The notes: a model not told the origin generated them from the letters alone. A DNA stretch of 64,000 nt from Siphonodentalium dalli (GCA_032622095.1 CP136063.1:214911982-214975981); one strand, 5' to 3'. Shown: positions 1 to 11,092, numbered from the stretch's first letter. Translations and numbers: made by a program.

Positions 1-480
1 TCCGCACAAACATTTTGCATTATTGTTCAGCAAGCGCTGGGCAGATTTAGCTGTGGTACGGTGATAAAGCAGCATGGGGGAACAGCTACATGCATAGAGC
101 GGGTTTCGTCCCCCCATTTTCACTAGAGTTATGGCCCTTTTTTTACTTAGAAAATTCAATCTTTTTCTAGTTTTTTGGGTTTCCAAATGATAGCGTGAGC
201 TTTGGTGGTACGATTTCAAATCCCGTATTTTTGTGGATCAGTTATATGACAATACATGTCAAGTGCGAATTTGGGTATGATCTGATGATTTTTGCCAGAG
301 TTATGGCCCTTTTTTCAACTTGTTTTTGGGTTTCCGGATCGCTTGTTTTGGGTTTCCGGAATTTCTAGTACGATCTTCTTTTGGAATGGTCATATAGACC
401 TCCTCAGATATCTGCAGTTTCGTCCATGCTTAATCCGAATTGCTACGGTCGGGGGCAAATGCCACGCGACAGCGTACCTC
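1..480 (+). repeat. F-type repeat fragment, two units
   Basis: The phrase gagttatggcccttttt occurs at 126 and 298, 172 bp apart, each followed by ttgggtttcc. This is the same phrase found in the tandem units at 8.2-8.6 kb. Left edge is outside or at the window start. No coding signal. Confidence 0.5.
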
Positions 481-568
481 TTGTTTATTTATAGACTTAT
501 ATATTATTTTATAATTATTATTATAAATAGGTTCATATTTAATAGATAAATTATGTTTAATGAAAACC

Positions 569-924
569 TCACCAAATTCACCCTCTGGGAGCCTCATTCT
601 TCTTAGGCCTTAACTGCTATGGGAGATCTAGGATCAGATTGAAGTTCCATAGTTGAAGTCTGTGATGTTCACCCATTAGTCACCTCGATTATGTTTTTAT
701 CTTCTGCAAATTAGGGGATATAGAAACTTAACAGAAGGGAAAAAGTAACTAAAAACAATGTTAAATTGAGACTATAGATACTACCCAGAAGATGAGACCT
801 AAGCAGAAGGAGGACCACAGAGGGTGAATTTGGTGATGCTAGCCCACTGTGCGGGTTAGCATCACTAAATTCACCATCTGGGGATCTCATTCTGCAAATG
901 TCAGACACACTTTTTCCAGCCTTG
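569..924 (+). mobile_element. E element (hAT-type MITE), 5'-truncated
   Basis: Contains the E hallmarks caccaaattcaccctctggg, tgctatgggagatctaggat, gcaaattaggggatatagaa and gaatttggtgatgctagccc, and ends with cattctgcaaatgtcagaca and cagccttg. It carries the TTAA (ggccTTAActgc) that is occupied by a B2 element in the copy at 45.2 kb. Confidence 0.75.
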
Positions 925-984
925 AGTGGCTTAAAACAATGATAATTTAAAAACACCAAACTAAACCAAATACCCATCGCTATA

Positions 985-1343
985 TAGGGTAGATCATGCC
1001 ATGAATCTCAACTGTGGCTTCCACCCGTTCAAAACCTGGGAACTTTTTGATGTTCTGACGGGGAACATTATAACTGAACAAACAACTTAGGGAATAATTC
1101 TTTGTTAAATAGATATTGAATTGACCACCCGGGAGAAATTCCATGGTTATTAGTGATGCAAAGCAAAATTGGCTCATCAAAGTCACCTAAATCATGCAAT
1201 CTTGAGCTGTGATGAGGAACATGTACTGAGAAATATATTGTGTGCATTGTTTATTCAATGTCATAAACATCCTTGTCAGAAAATCAAAAAGTTCCCAGGT
1301 TTTGAACTGTCGAGGTATGATCTCTACGGCCCTAGCCAGAGTG
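985..1343 (+). mobile_element. K element with inverted ends
   Basis: Inverted repeat ends: ttcaaaacctgggaactttt (from 1028) and aaaagttcccaggttttgaa (to about 1308). A second, inverted copy lies at 38142-38862, interrupted by a B1 element. Family not recognised; a short non-autonomous DNA transposon is the simplest reading. Confidence 0.55.
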
Positions 1344-1998
1344 GAGATTCTTGACATGACTTAGGCAAAGGGAAACAAACAATGCATTCATGCTAGCCTG
1401 GGTCGCTACTGTTTCAAATTTGTGTGTGCCATAGTCGTCAAATATCTGCTGGTGTCATCCTGTTTCTTACGAATTTAACTAGATAGATTGCTCCACTCCC
1501 TGGAATAGTTCCAAATGTCCCTAATTGCCCCACACATACACTAACGACTAATTTTACAGGTAAGATATACTCTGGGTGGCACCAGTGCTGAACTCTCATG
1601 GACCAAACTTCCAGCGTTTAATTAAGTTTGAACTACTATGATTACCCAGATTGCTTTTTAGGTTGAAAGTTATATTCCTGAAGTTTGTGTGTGTGGAGGT
1701 TCATGTCTGTGTTGCGAGCTTTTGACATCTTAGAGACTTTTAGTACTTTTTATGCCTCTGTGGTTTATAATCATGTGATTGATTCTTCCGTGATCAACTG
1801 TTGGCAGGGGAGAATACTCTGTTAATTTGATACAAAGAGTTGAACTTGACTTGTCATGACAGATATCCTTCAGTTGTGCAAAGTAAATATTGGTTGATGA
1901 GGGGGCAATATCAGGTTGAATCAACATTGTGGGTGCGTATGAGGTTGCTCCAAAATACAAAAGGCTATAATTTGAAGGATCATAAAACTGTAAGGTAC
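1344..1998. other. No gene recognised
   Basis: AT-rich, no convincing open frame, no repeat shared with other parts of the window that I can see. Confidence 0.5.
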
Positions 1999-2212
1999 TA
2001 TAGTGACCTAAATAATCGACTCCTTAACCACAGCAGAATTATGGGTAATTTTTCAGGATTTAGTCGTAAATATGGCTTGTTGCCATTCATCGGAAAGCTC
2101 TCAGTGAGAGCTTTCCAATGAATGGCAACAAGCCATATTTACGACTAAATCCTGAAAAATTACCATTAATTCTGCTGTGGTTAATGAGTCGATTATTTAG
2201 GGCATTACTGTA
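1999..2212 (+). mobile_element. P palindromic MITE, near full length
   Basis: Arms are near-perfect reverse complements around the centre gctctcagtgagagc, ending ggcattactgTA on the right. The left end is mutated (TAtagtgacc). Confidence 0.85.
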
Positions 2213-2344
2213 GAAGGAAATCAAGAACGTGGAGAACGAGTCAAGGAATAAGTTATTTGTAAGGCATTCAGACCGGTTTCGTTGCTAAATGCAACTCGTC
2301 AGTGAGATTCTGTTTGGAAGTGGAATGAGCAAACAATTAGTATA

Positions 2345-2600
2345 ATTTATATAGTGTTGCTATGTAGCCGGTAGCCGTTTTTCTTTAGCCTGTAGCCAGT
2401 TTCGTAGCCTGTAGCCTGTTTTTAGGCTGGTACACGTAACTGGTAGCTGCTGTTGTGGCCTGTAGCCTGTTTTTTTATTGGTAGATTGGCCTAAAGCTAG
2501 GTGTCGGTTTCATAGCTGGCAGCCAGTTTGAGTTGGTTTTGTGTCCTTTTGCTTGTTTTATAGCCAGTTGGTATTATAGCCAGTTTCTCTTAATAAAGAA
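2345..2600 (+). repeat. GTAGCC-rich degenerate minisatellite
   Basis: Irregular reiteration of gtagcc, tagccngt and gtagcctgtttt, with T runs. Low-complexity DNA, not coding in any frame. Confidence 0.65.
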
Positions 2601-2891
2601 AAGGTTACTTATTTTTTCCTTGTTTTGGTGTGGTATATATATATAGTTTGTAAATTTGCTGGTTTATTTCATATTTTGTTGGTTATTTAGTTTGTTTAGA
2701 TTAAGTTATGTACATGTAATTAATCCACGGGAACTTTTAGTGAGGTTAAAAACATCCAACTCTCCACCCAACCAAGTCTTATCCGGAAGTTACATAAAAA
2801 AATCCATGCTCCGACACCAAATGTTTAATTAAAAACTTTAATTGCAAAAGTCATTGCATATTTCAAATTAACGCTCACAAGTAAAATATAT

Positions 2892-3306
2892 TACTGTAAA
2901 GGTTGCATGAACTGCAACACATGTAATTCAATTTACCTACAGTAGTGCCCTAAATTTCCGACTAAATCCTGAAATATTACCCATAATTCTGCTGTGGTTA
3001 AGGAGTTGATTATTTAGGGCATTACTGTACTCAGTACTACTCACATGTAAATTATGTAAAAAACAATACGTCAGGGGAACAAAGCGAAAATTCACAGTTA
3101 GAATGAAGGAGCAAATATACGATATCAATAAAAAATATGATAAACCTGTCTCTAACCACTACAATATAGCGGGACACAGCTTGAAAGATATGACATTCCG
3201 AATTATCCAGATCCTAAATAGTGGTCCAGATGATGAGGAGTATAGCACACCTTTCCGTAAAAAACGGGAAACACATTGGATTTATCTACTTCAGACTCTT
3301 GTGTAA
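2892..3306 (+). pseudogene. Penelope-type GIY-YIG endonuclease remnant
   Basis: The right part (3046-3306) reads through without a stop. It begins CKLCKKQYV, followed by RGTKRKFTVRMKE, then KPVSNHYNIAGHSLKDM and finally RKKRETHWIYLLQTL before a TAA at 3304. This order (Cys pair, YVG-T, R-x-x-E/H, P-V-x-H-F/Y-N-x-x-G-H-S, R-x-x-R-E-x-x-W-I) is that of the C-terminal GIY-YIG endonuclease of Penelope-like retroelements, which nicks DNA for target-primed insertion. The left part (2892-2939) reads YCKGCMNCNTCNSIYL, the expected Cys-rich lead-in. A truncated P element splits the two parts, and about 10 extra bases (agtactactc) at the junction break the frame. The second G of the YVG signature is replaced (YVRGT). 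No reverse transcriptase is visible upstream, so this is a dead 3' fragment. Family assignment is from motif order by eye. Confidence 0.6.
2938..3029 (-). mobile_element. P MITE, one arm, inside the endonuclease remnant
   Basis: Left terminus TAcagtagtgccctaaat jumps directly into the distal arm (ccgactaaatcctgaaat) and ends ggcattactgTA. The hairpin has lost most of one arm. TA is present on both sides. Confidence 0.8.
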
Positions 3307-3309
3307 GGA

Positions 3310-3470
3310 CACCATTATAATGAGTAAATACACTTCAAATATGTTGTTGTGAAATACGCATACTGGTATATGAGAGAGAAGCTACTTCACCCAAGGACTA
3401 AAATAGGGTGAAGTGGGACATTTTAGGGACAAGATGTCTCCCAAGTAGCCCTCTAGGCTTTTCCTTGAAT
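3310..3470 (+). repeat. Dispersed repeat, empty-site copy
   Basis: Matches 41064-41240: ATTATAAT, then tgagtaaa, acttcaaatatg, atgagagagaag and atgtctcccaag. Here ATTATAAT (3314-3321) is uninterrupted. In the other copy the same octamer flanks an E element. Confidence 0.6.
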
Positions 3471-3554
3471 ATAACATCTTGCATCAGCATTAAATAATAT
3501 TTGAACCACAATTTTCACATCAATTTGAGAGTGGGAGTTACTGGCCTTGATCAA

Positions 3555-3973
3555 CAGGCCTGGGAATATGGTTCTGGATATTTGCAGATTGAGTACCCCA
3601 GAGGGTGAATTTAGTGATGCTACACCACAGTAGTTTAGCGTGAACAAATGGATCCTCTGGGGACCCCATTCTGCATGGCCTCTTCTGCTATGGGAGACCT
3701 CAACTCAGATTTAAGTTCCCAGATGGTGAAGATGGTGATATGTGGCCATTGCGCACCTCGATTATACAAGAGAAACTGAAATATAAAAAAAAAAAAAAAC
3801 TTTCTAAAGAAGTTTCTAGAGATACAAAATAACTTTTTAATTTGGTTTTACAGATACTTTCCAGAGAAGATGAGGCCTATAAAGCAGAATGAGGTCCCCA
3901 GAGGATGAACTTGGTGACTTCACCCTCTGGGGCCACATTCTACAAAATATCCGGCACCACATTGTCAGCCCTG
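3555..3973 (+). mobile_element. E element, diverged
   Basis: Ends caggcctgg and cagccctg. The interior keeps agagggtgaatttagtgatg, tgctatgggagacct and gatgaggcctataaagcaga. It contains an A15 run at about 3786. Confidence 0.65.
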
Positions 3974-4251
3974 CATGTTGATCTCTTGATCAAACCTGCA
4001 TACTGACTTGGTTTGTCATTCTGCTGTGATGTTGGTCATTCCTGTCAGTTTAACTCTGATGTTGGTAGAAAAAACTGATGGTATGAATGAAAAGCACTGT
4101 TCAGTTGTATTGGATGATGACTGGTCAGCACCTATGAAGCAAGTTGAGATTTTTTTTATCGAATTGTTGAGTTTCACAAACTTCTCTGATGATGAAATGT
4201 TAAATATTTGATATGGTTTCCTGTTTCTTCAATCTTAGGAAAAGGCAGAGA

Positions 4252-4435
4252 TACTGTAATGCCCTAAACAATCAACTCCTTAACCACAGCAGAATTATGG
4301 GTAATTTTTCACGATTTATTCGGAAATATGAGAGATTTCCGATGAATGGCAACAAGCCATATTTTCGAATAAATCCTGAAAAATTACCCATAATTCTGCT
4401 GTGGTTAAGGGTGGATTATTTAGGGCATTACTGTA
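4252..4435 (+). mobile_element. P MITE with shortened centre
   Basis: TActgtaatgccctaaacaa to gggcattactgTA. The arms are reverse complements, but one copy of the Gttgccattcatcgg segment is missing near the centre. Confidence 0.85.
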
Positions 4436-4780
4436 CCAACCATGCTCATTATGATGCTGAATGAATCCTCCAGGCACCAGTTGCAAGACAAGAAATAGCA
4501 TACTTTTATATTCAAAAGTAATAACTTTTGTCAGACTCCCGACCAGACAGTCCACATGTGGCACGCATTCTTTTTTACATGTCAAATTTATCTTGCTTAT
4601 TCTTTTTCCAAAAAAAATTGCTGACATGTGTCTCTTGTTATAATCCTCCATTGTTCTTATTTGAGAAGATTTTAAAAGGGAGATTGTTAGCTGGTTTGAA
4701 GGCTGATTCTTCCTTCCTCTGTAGAATTGACAGGATGTACTTATTTGATTGATGCCAGGGTCATGTCCATGCTAAATACA

Positions 4781-4887
4781 TACAGTAATGCCCTAAGTAA
4801 TCCACTCTTTAACCACAGCAGAATTATGGGTAACTTTTCAGGATTAGTCGGAAATATGGCTTGTTGCCATTCATCGGAAAGCTCTCG
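4781..4887 (+). mobile_element. P MITE left arm fused to E
   Basis: Left arm only, from TAcagtaatgcc to cggaaagctctcg. The sequence then continues as E DNA (cagggacctcattctgc) with no second arm, so this is a deletion or recombination junction. Confidence 0.75.
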
Positions 4888-5228
4888 CAGGGACCTCATT
4901 CTGCTTAGGCCCTCAACTGCTATGGCAGACCTAGGACCAGATTGAAGTTCCCCAGTTGAAGTTGGTGATGTTCACCCAATGGGCACCTCAATTATGAATT
5001 TCATCTTCTGCAAATTAGGGGATGTAGAAACTTCCTAGAAGGGAAAAATTAACTAAAAACAATGTTAATTTGATACTATAGATACTTCCCAGAAGATGAG
5101 GCCTAAGCAGAATGAGGTCTCCAGAGGGTGAATTTGGTGATGCTAGCCCGCTGTGCGGGATAGCATCACTAAATTCACCCTCTGGAGACCTCATTCTGCA
5201 AATGACAGGCACGCTATTTGCAGGCTTG
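4888..5228 (+). mobile_element. E element, 5'-truncated at the P junction
   Basis: Runs from ggacctcattctgcttagg through gcaaattaggggatgtagaa to the right end atttgcaggcttg. Confidence 0.75.
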
Positions 5229-5270
5229 CTTTCAGCAATTCTAGTGCTCCCCCTCTATTCATGCCTTGAG

Positions 5271-5661
5271 TTAATGTAAACCAGGCTGGACATAGACCTT
5301 TAGTGAATTTTAACTGAACTATTTTCATATTAGCCCTTTCGTGACAATAGTTGCGCTGGTGCAGCATTAACCCTTTCAATGCCAAGTCCGATTTTTGTAT
5401 CAACCCATATTTCCTTGATCATTTTTCAAATTTATTGATTATAATAATGTGATACATCAGAGCTCTTTCCATCAATGTATCACATTATTATAATCAATAA
5501 ATTTGAAAAATGATCAAGGAAATATGGGTTGATACAAAAATCGGACTTGGCACTGAAAGGGTTAATGTAAACCAGGCTGGACGTAGACCTTTAGTGAATT
5601 TTAACCGAACTATTTTCCTATTAACCCTTTCATGACAGTAGTTGTGCTGGTGCAGCATTAA
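5271..5661 (+). repeat. 100 bp direct repeat bounded by TTAA on all sides
   Basis: Copies at 5271-5370 and 5562-5661 both begin ttaatgtaaaccaggctgga and end gtgctggtgcagcattaa or gcgctggtgcagcattaa, with few differences. Each starts and ends in TTAA. A 199 bp palindromic B3-type element sits exactly between them. Confidence 0.8.
5367..5565. mobile_element. B3-type near-perfect palindrome
   Basis: TTAAccctttcaatgccaag at the left and cttggcactgaaagggTTAA at the right. Between them, arms of about 90 bp (atatttccttgatcattttt) meet around cagagctctttc. It lacks hairpin H. Confidence 0.85.
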
Positions 5662-5865
5662 AGATCCTGTGCCAGTTCATTCTCTTATATATTCGAGCCT
5701 CCCATAGGTATCCTCGTATATATAAGAGAATACGTGGCTTACAAGGTCAAGGTATTGTTAGGCCAATGTATTCCCAATGGGAGACTGAGACTCACATTTA
5801 TGAGAGAATACATTGGCACAGGATTTTTGCTAAATTTCAGGAAGCTCCTGTCATGGAAGGGTAAA
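5621..5865 (-). mobile_element. B1 element with two H hairpins
   Basis: Left TTAAccctttcatgacagta, hairpin at about 5681-5735, spacer ttacaaggtcaaggt, second degenerate hairpin, and right end aggaagctcctgtcatgg. The right TTAA has decayed (gggtaaa). Its left 40 bp are shared with the 100 bp repeat. Confidence 0.8.
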
Positions 5866-6337
5866 AAACATCACATCTACATTCCACCTTCTTTCATTAT
5901 CCCCGAAGAAAATTTGTAAAGCTTGCTGTTTGACTTTTGAAAGACTTGACCCTAAGTCTGGCCCCTAATTGACCAGCTCTGGTCTTCATCATGATTCATT
6001 CATCTACATTTAATCTAATTTACCTGTTACTTCTTACAGCTAGCTGAATTTCAAATTTAATTTCACACTTAAATTACCTTATTAAATTGGGGGCTGATTT
6101 GATTAACAAATTGGTTTAGTTCTAGAAGTCTAGGCATACATGTTGCTAATGCGTGATCAAAGAGAGGCCAGCTGTTCTTAACATAATATCCATTCACTGT
6201 ATATCATCAAATTCATAGGCATTCAGCCCCATTCTAAGAATGGAGGTCCAATTTAACCCTCAGATCCAAACAGATTGTCTTGCCTCAAGTTCTTTTTCCA
6301 ATGAAAAGTTGATATAAATACTAAGCTAGGGCTAAGC
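5866..6337. other. No gene recognised
   Basis: AT-rich sequence without repeats shared elsewhere in the window and without a convincing frame. Confidence 0.5.
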
Positions 6338-6615
6338 TACAGTAATGCCCTAAATAATTGACTCCTTAACCACAGCAGAATATTGGTAACTTTTCAGGAT
6401 TTAGTCTGAAATATGGCTTGTTGCCATTCATCGGAAAGCTCTCACTGAGAGCTTTCCGATGAATGGCAACAAGCCATATTTCCGAATTAAATCCTGAAAA
6501 GTTACCCCCGAGAGTTTTCCAATGAATGGCAACAAGCCATATTTCCGACTAAATCCTGAAAAGTTACCCATAATCTGCTGTGGTTAAGGAGTCGATTATT
6601 TAGGGAATTACTGTA
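6338..6615 (+). mobile_element. P MITE with a duplicated right arm
   Basis: TAcagtaatgccc to gaattactgTA. After the first right-arm segment (aatcctgaaaagttaccccc), the right arm restarts at gagagttttccaatgaatgg and runs to the end, giving three arms. Confidence 0.85.
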
Positions 6616-6789
6616 TATAGTATCTCTGACTAGGAACTCCACTATTCTCTACATTCTGTTCATCTTTTACAATGTCCCTGTATCAAGATTGTTTTGCAGG
6701 CATTTAAATATGAGGCATCTATGGACTATGTCTACGAAAGAGAAACCTTTATTAGTGTATAATTTCTGTTTTATTGATGTATTATGCTA

Positions 6790-7010
6790 TTGGTCTGTTC
6801 ATCTGTCAGTCCATCCATCCATTCATTTTGGTTTCCAGATGATAACTTTAGATAGTCTGAACTGAATGGAATGGAATTTGGTATCTGGGATTACTAGCAC
6901 AAAATACAGGTCAATTTCGATTTTGTGTTCAGCCAGAAAATTTTCACCAGAGTTGTGGCCCTTTGTTTGAATTAGGCGTATTTGCCACACCCTAGACATG
7001 CTCTTGTTAA
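6790..7010 (+). repeat. F-type repeat fragment
   Basis: ccatccatccattc microsatellite, then tttccagatgataacttta, the aatttggtat phrase, aaatacaggtcaatttcga and gagttgtggccctttg, in the same order as units at 8.2 and 53.7 kb. Confidence 0.5.
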
Positions 7011-7873
7011 AAAATGCAGATACATAGACAGAAACATGCAGATATGTGAATGTGGTGACCGTTATTGCACAATTTTGTTGTGGCTCAAATTTTACTGTTG
7101 ATTTTAACACCTTCCTATCTCTTTGTCATTTATAATGGGAGTTATCGGCATTTTGCCTTTACATTTCTTAATCCCAGAAATTATAAGTACAACCTCATTG
7201 TCGTCATTATTTCCTGTTTTTCGTAGTATTAGTGAGGTCACAAAAGGAAATTGGATGCCATACTAGAGGTTGCTATTTAACCATATTAGACTGTATTCTA
7301 TTTCCATAATATGCGTTAATAGGTTTTTGAGAAGCTGGTCTAATTTTGTCCATGTGATGGAACAGTTAGGGGGCTTTTTTTGGCTAACATCTGCCCAGTG
7401 TATGATTTCTAATGCCCTATAATTACCACACAGGGGCTTATGGTTTAGCAGTGTGGGTCATCTGATTCCCACTCTAATAGCATTACAACCAGGCAGTATT
7501 AATTAGTACATTTGAGCACAATGACGCAATCTTAATTAATCCCAATTAACAGGACAGGACTTCCACCAATCCCATCTTTATCCTTCATTCAGTTTTGTTA
7601 AAAAAAACCTATTGAGGGCACATGTTAACTGATGCTGGTAGTCATTTTGGCATGGGTAATTATAACAGTAATGATATTATCTAAGGCACATGTTCCCAAG
7701 CTGCCTGGACTCCTGTTATGTAACATGATCAAATGAAAAGAATTGATTTTTAATTTGGATTGATTTGGAAAAGCTGTTTGACATGCTTGCTAATGAGCAT
7801 TAAAGGTGAAATTTTTGCAAATGGTTCTCACTTGTAATTATGACCACCTGACCTGCACCAGCTAATCAGCTAT
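7011..7873. other. No gene recognised
   Basis: AT-rich, no supported feature. Confidence 0.5.
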
Positions 7874-8070
7874 TGAACCGTTTCATGACTGGAGCTTCCT
7901 GAAATTTTGCGATAAACCCTGTGACAATGCATAGGGCGCCTCACATACATGTATATAAGAGAATGCATTGGCCTAACAATATTTATCTTGATCTTCTAAG
8001 CCAGTGCATTCTATTATATATGCGAGGCTCCCTATGGGAGACTCACATATATAAGAGAATGCACTGGCAC
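7874..8070 (+). mobile_element. B1 element, right end replaced by F
   Basis: Left end ccgtttcatgactggagctt, two H hairpins (about 7925-7975 and 8002-8070) and the cttctaagccagtgcattct spacer edge. After gcactggcacagggttt the sequence passes into the F element and the usual right end is absent. Confidence 0.75.
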
Positions 8071-8075
8071 AGGGT

Positions 8076-8920
8076 TTTTATGTTTACCCATACCATGTAT
8101 GGTAAACATAGTGTCGTTGTCCGGATTGACCACTCGTCGTTCGTCCGTCCGTCTGTCCGTCCGTCTGTCCGTCCGTCTGTCCGTCCGTAGACACTTTACG
8201 TGTAATGCGATAACTCAAACATTTTTTACCTGATCAAAACCAAATTTTGTATATGGGGTTTTCAGCCCAAAATACAGATCGAGTTCGAATATGGGTTTGA
8301 TCCAACTTTTTTGTACAGAGTTATGGCCCTTTTTCGACTTAGAATTCACGCATTCTGCCATAACTCAAACATTTTTTATCTGATCGGAACCAAATTTGGT
8401 ATGTGAGTTTCTCGGCCCAAAATACAGATCGAGTTCGAATATGGGTTTGATCCGACTTTTTTTTACGGAGTTATGGCCCTTTTTCGACTTAGAATTCATG
8501 AATTCTGCCATAACTCAAACATTTTTTATCTGATCGGAACCAAATTTGGTATGTGAGTTTCACAGCCCAAAATACAGATCGAGTTCGAATATGGGTTTGA
8601 TCCGATTAATTTTAAAGGAGTTATGACCCTTTTTCGAAAAAAAATTGAAAAATTGAATCGATTTTTTTTTAAATTTATTTTTAACTTTTATAATAATAAT
8701 AAAAAAAATGTCATTGACATTGTCATTTGTTTTCATTTAGATATTGATGATTATGATAAAAAGATTTCCAATGTGTCCCTTTAATTTTTTTAAATAAGTT
8801 TAAAAAAATTGAAAAACTAACACCATTATAACTCTGCCAAGGGTACCCCGAATCACCACACCAAATTTGATTAAATCGGTCCAAAATCTTGTGTTATGTA
8901 CTGGTAAATCTGTTTGGAGC
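8076..8920 (+). mobile_element. F element (pearl/HINE-like)
   Basis: In order: a small hairpin (tgtttaccca ... tatggtaaaca at 8079-8111), a CCGT/CTGT microsatellite at about 8138-8188, three tandem ~150 bp units, and an AT-rich tail with ataactctgccaagggtacc. Microsatellite plus core repeats is the architecture of bivalve pearl elements. No transposase is encoded. Confidence 0.5.
8204..8640 (+). repeat. Tandem ~150 bp units, three copies
   Basis: taactcaaacattttt recurs at 8211, 8361 and 8511, exactly 150 bp apart. Each unit carries gatcgagttcgaatatgggt and, shortly after, ggagttatg(g/a)ccctttttcga. Confidence 0.85.
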
Positions 8921-9401
8921 AACATTAAATCCAATTCACCAATTGCCTTTGGACTTATGCCAATGTGCAAATAATCTGATACATAAGGCTATGGCATCTA
9001 ATTTAAAATAAAGATTCAACAATAAACATCACATGCTATTAACAGTAGACATGGACATCTGTGCTGCTATATAATTGATATTAATGGGTCAGTGGTGAGG
9101 TTGCTTATCTGTATACTAGGACACATTATTATTGTAAACTTAAATTGGACTCTCTTAACCCAAGTATTCCATGTCCAGGTCACACCTACACATTTAACCC
9201 ATGGGCTTGCTGGCTGTGGCGGTTTAGCATTACAGATTCTGTACCAGTGCATTCTCTTATATAAATGCCAGTGACCCATAAATTCCAATAATTTGTGTTA
9301 TGTACATTTGTCTATAATAGTACATAACAGTATACTCTATAATTGAACACCAAAACTCTCATTTATCCGATCATATTAAATTTTTATCGCCAAGGGATGG
9401 G
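8921..9401. other. No gene; small B1 hairpin fragment
   Basis: Mostly unassigned. At 9229-9268 tagcattacagattctgtac and cagtgcattctcttatata are a relic of the B1 left end and half of an H hairpin. Confidence 0.5.
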
Positions 9402-9473
9402 TTAACATCTGCCGATCGTGATCGGCCTCTCGTTAATGCTGCACCAGCGCAACGCCCATCGTCAAAGGGTTAA
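9402..9473 (+). mobile_element. Chimeric TTAA fragment (B3-like plus B1 end)
   Basis: TTAA at 9402, then gccgatcgtgatcggcc (B3-like), an internal TTAA, then tgctgcaccagcgcaacgcc and tcaaagggTTAA, the B1 right end. Only about 72 bp long. Confidence 0.55.
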
Positions 9474-9570
9474 TAGCCTGTCATGATTGGGATAGATGTT
9501 TGGGCCCCTGTCATTGGAAAAAAAATTCCCACACTAGGTGTTAAACATGAAATTATGATTTTGTAAGGTT

Positions 9571-9715
9571 TAAACCTTTCTATACTATAAAATACTCATT
9601 GACGAGTAGTTTCCTAATAGGAAATGATAGATAATAAGATAAACGTTTGCTGAACTTATTTTCTGCACATTTTCCACCAATGAATATGAATCCTTCTGCA
9701 CCAGTACGATTTTGT
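9571..9715 (+). mobile_element. B4 fragment
   Basis: cctttctatactataaaata, ctcattgacgagtagtttcc and gataataagataaacgttt as in other B4 copies. The right half is missing. Confidence 0.6.
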
Positions 9716-9801
9716 GTTGTTTCTTTCCGATTATTGTTCATTTTGTTGTACTATTAAAAGTGAAAAACTTTCAACATAAATAAGGCGCATATAACTAAAA
9801 G

Positions 9802-9951
9802 AATACCTAAAGTTTTTTGTTTGAATACCTGAAAAATCTCATTCATGTCTTGAAAGAAATATAAAATTTTGATGCTGCTTGTGAAAATTTGATATTTCTT
9901 TCCAGACACTCATGTGATATTTCGGTATTCAAACAAAAACTGTAGGTTATC
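9802..9951. repeat. Inverted repeat of ~65 bp arms
   Basis: taaagttttttgtttgaata on the left pairs with tattcaaacaaaaactgtag on the right, and cttgaaagaaatat pairs with atatttctttccag. Single copy in the window; possible MITE. Confidence 0.6.
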
Positions 9952-10510
9952 TCTATATCTTGCAACTACAATCAGAACCATAGTCGAACTGTGCATCATT
10001 TGTATGCATCATAATTGTTAACGATTGTGGGTCATGCTCTCCCCTGTGAATCATAGTCGTCATGTAATCTGCTTCATGTCCAAATTGTTCTCTCAGATTC
10101 CATCGACAAAAATTAAAGCCGCAAATGAAAATGGATGTTTTAAGATAGTGGAGCACTCTAAAGGTTTGAACTCTCATCGGAAACGATGACAGTGCCAATT
10201 GAATATCGACAGCTCGGTATTTGTTCATTCTTGTCAGGACGCATTTCAAAATCAGGTTTTAAAAAGATCCGCTGATTGTAAAATTGGCATTCATTTTTAA
10301 ATTAGAATTGTCAAAATCATTACAACTGTGGAGAACATGAGATTTAGATTCCTATCCTATGCATTCCAGGAGATAATTGCACGATTGTTGCATGAGATGT
10401 TCTTAGCTGTTTCAAATGCGTTGGAGAACGGAAACCAATTGAGTTTAATTTTCTGATTTGATTTATTTATCTGTTGTAACAATTGTAGTACACATGTTAG
10501 CATGAGCTTC
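9952..10510. other. No gene recognised
   Basis: A 98-codon minus-strand frame (9953-10249) matches nothing I recognise and starts in the inverted repeat. I do not call it. Confidence 0.45.
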
Positions 10511-10511
10511 A

Positions 10512-11092
10512 TTTTTTAGCTCAATATGACAGTCAAGTTTGAGCTATTGCCATGTGTTTGCGTCCATCGTCCATCGGGGCGTGCATGCATGCGTCAACAA
10601 TTTCCTTTGGCACAATCTAAAAGCCACATATCGGTGCATGACATGTTTGCCTTTGTGAACACATCTATTATATATTTTGGAACTCTGTCTGTATGTATGT
10701 ATGTGTGTGTGTATGTGTCTTATAGACTCATAAACTGCTCGACTGATTCAACTCAAATTTGTTATGTAGGCCTACTTGGATCCCGGGAACAATATGGGCA
10801 GGTCCAATTTCACGTCCGAATTTGTCCTTGACCTCGCTCATATATGCTCATATATGCATGGTTCTAGACCTTGACCTATCCGATTCAAATCTGGTATGTA
10901 CTTTGATTCCGGGAACAATATTGGCAGGTCCAATTTCATGTGTGGCCGTGTCCTTGACCTTGATCTCGCTCATATACGCTCATATAGGCATGTTTCTGGA
11001 CCGATCAAACAATAGTTTGTCCAGATGCTGTATATTCTGCCCAGATGGAGGCGATCACAAAAAAATCCCTAAATAGCTCAGACGAAGCACAT
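10512..11092 (+). mobile_element. F element with two ~130 bp units
   Basis: Starts with ttttttagctcaatatgaca, has a gtatgtatgtgtgtgtgtat microsatellite at about 10690-10715, then two units sharing ccgggaacaatat, ggcaggtccaatttcacg/atg and cgctcatata. It ends aatagctcagacgaagcaca followed by gctag. Confidence 0.5.

Noticed and set aside
9953-10249. 98-codon minus-strand frame
   Set aside because: No family resemblance; its 3' end lies next to an inverted repeat.
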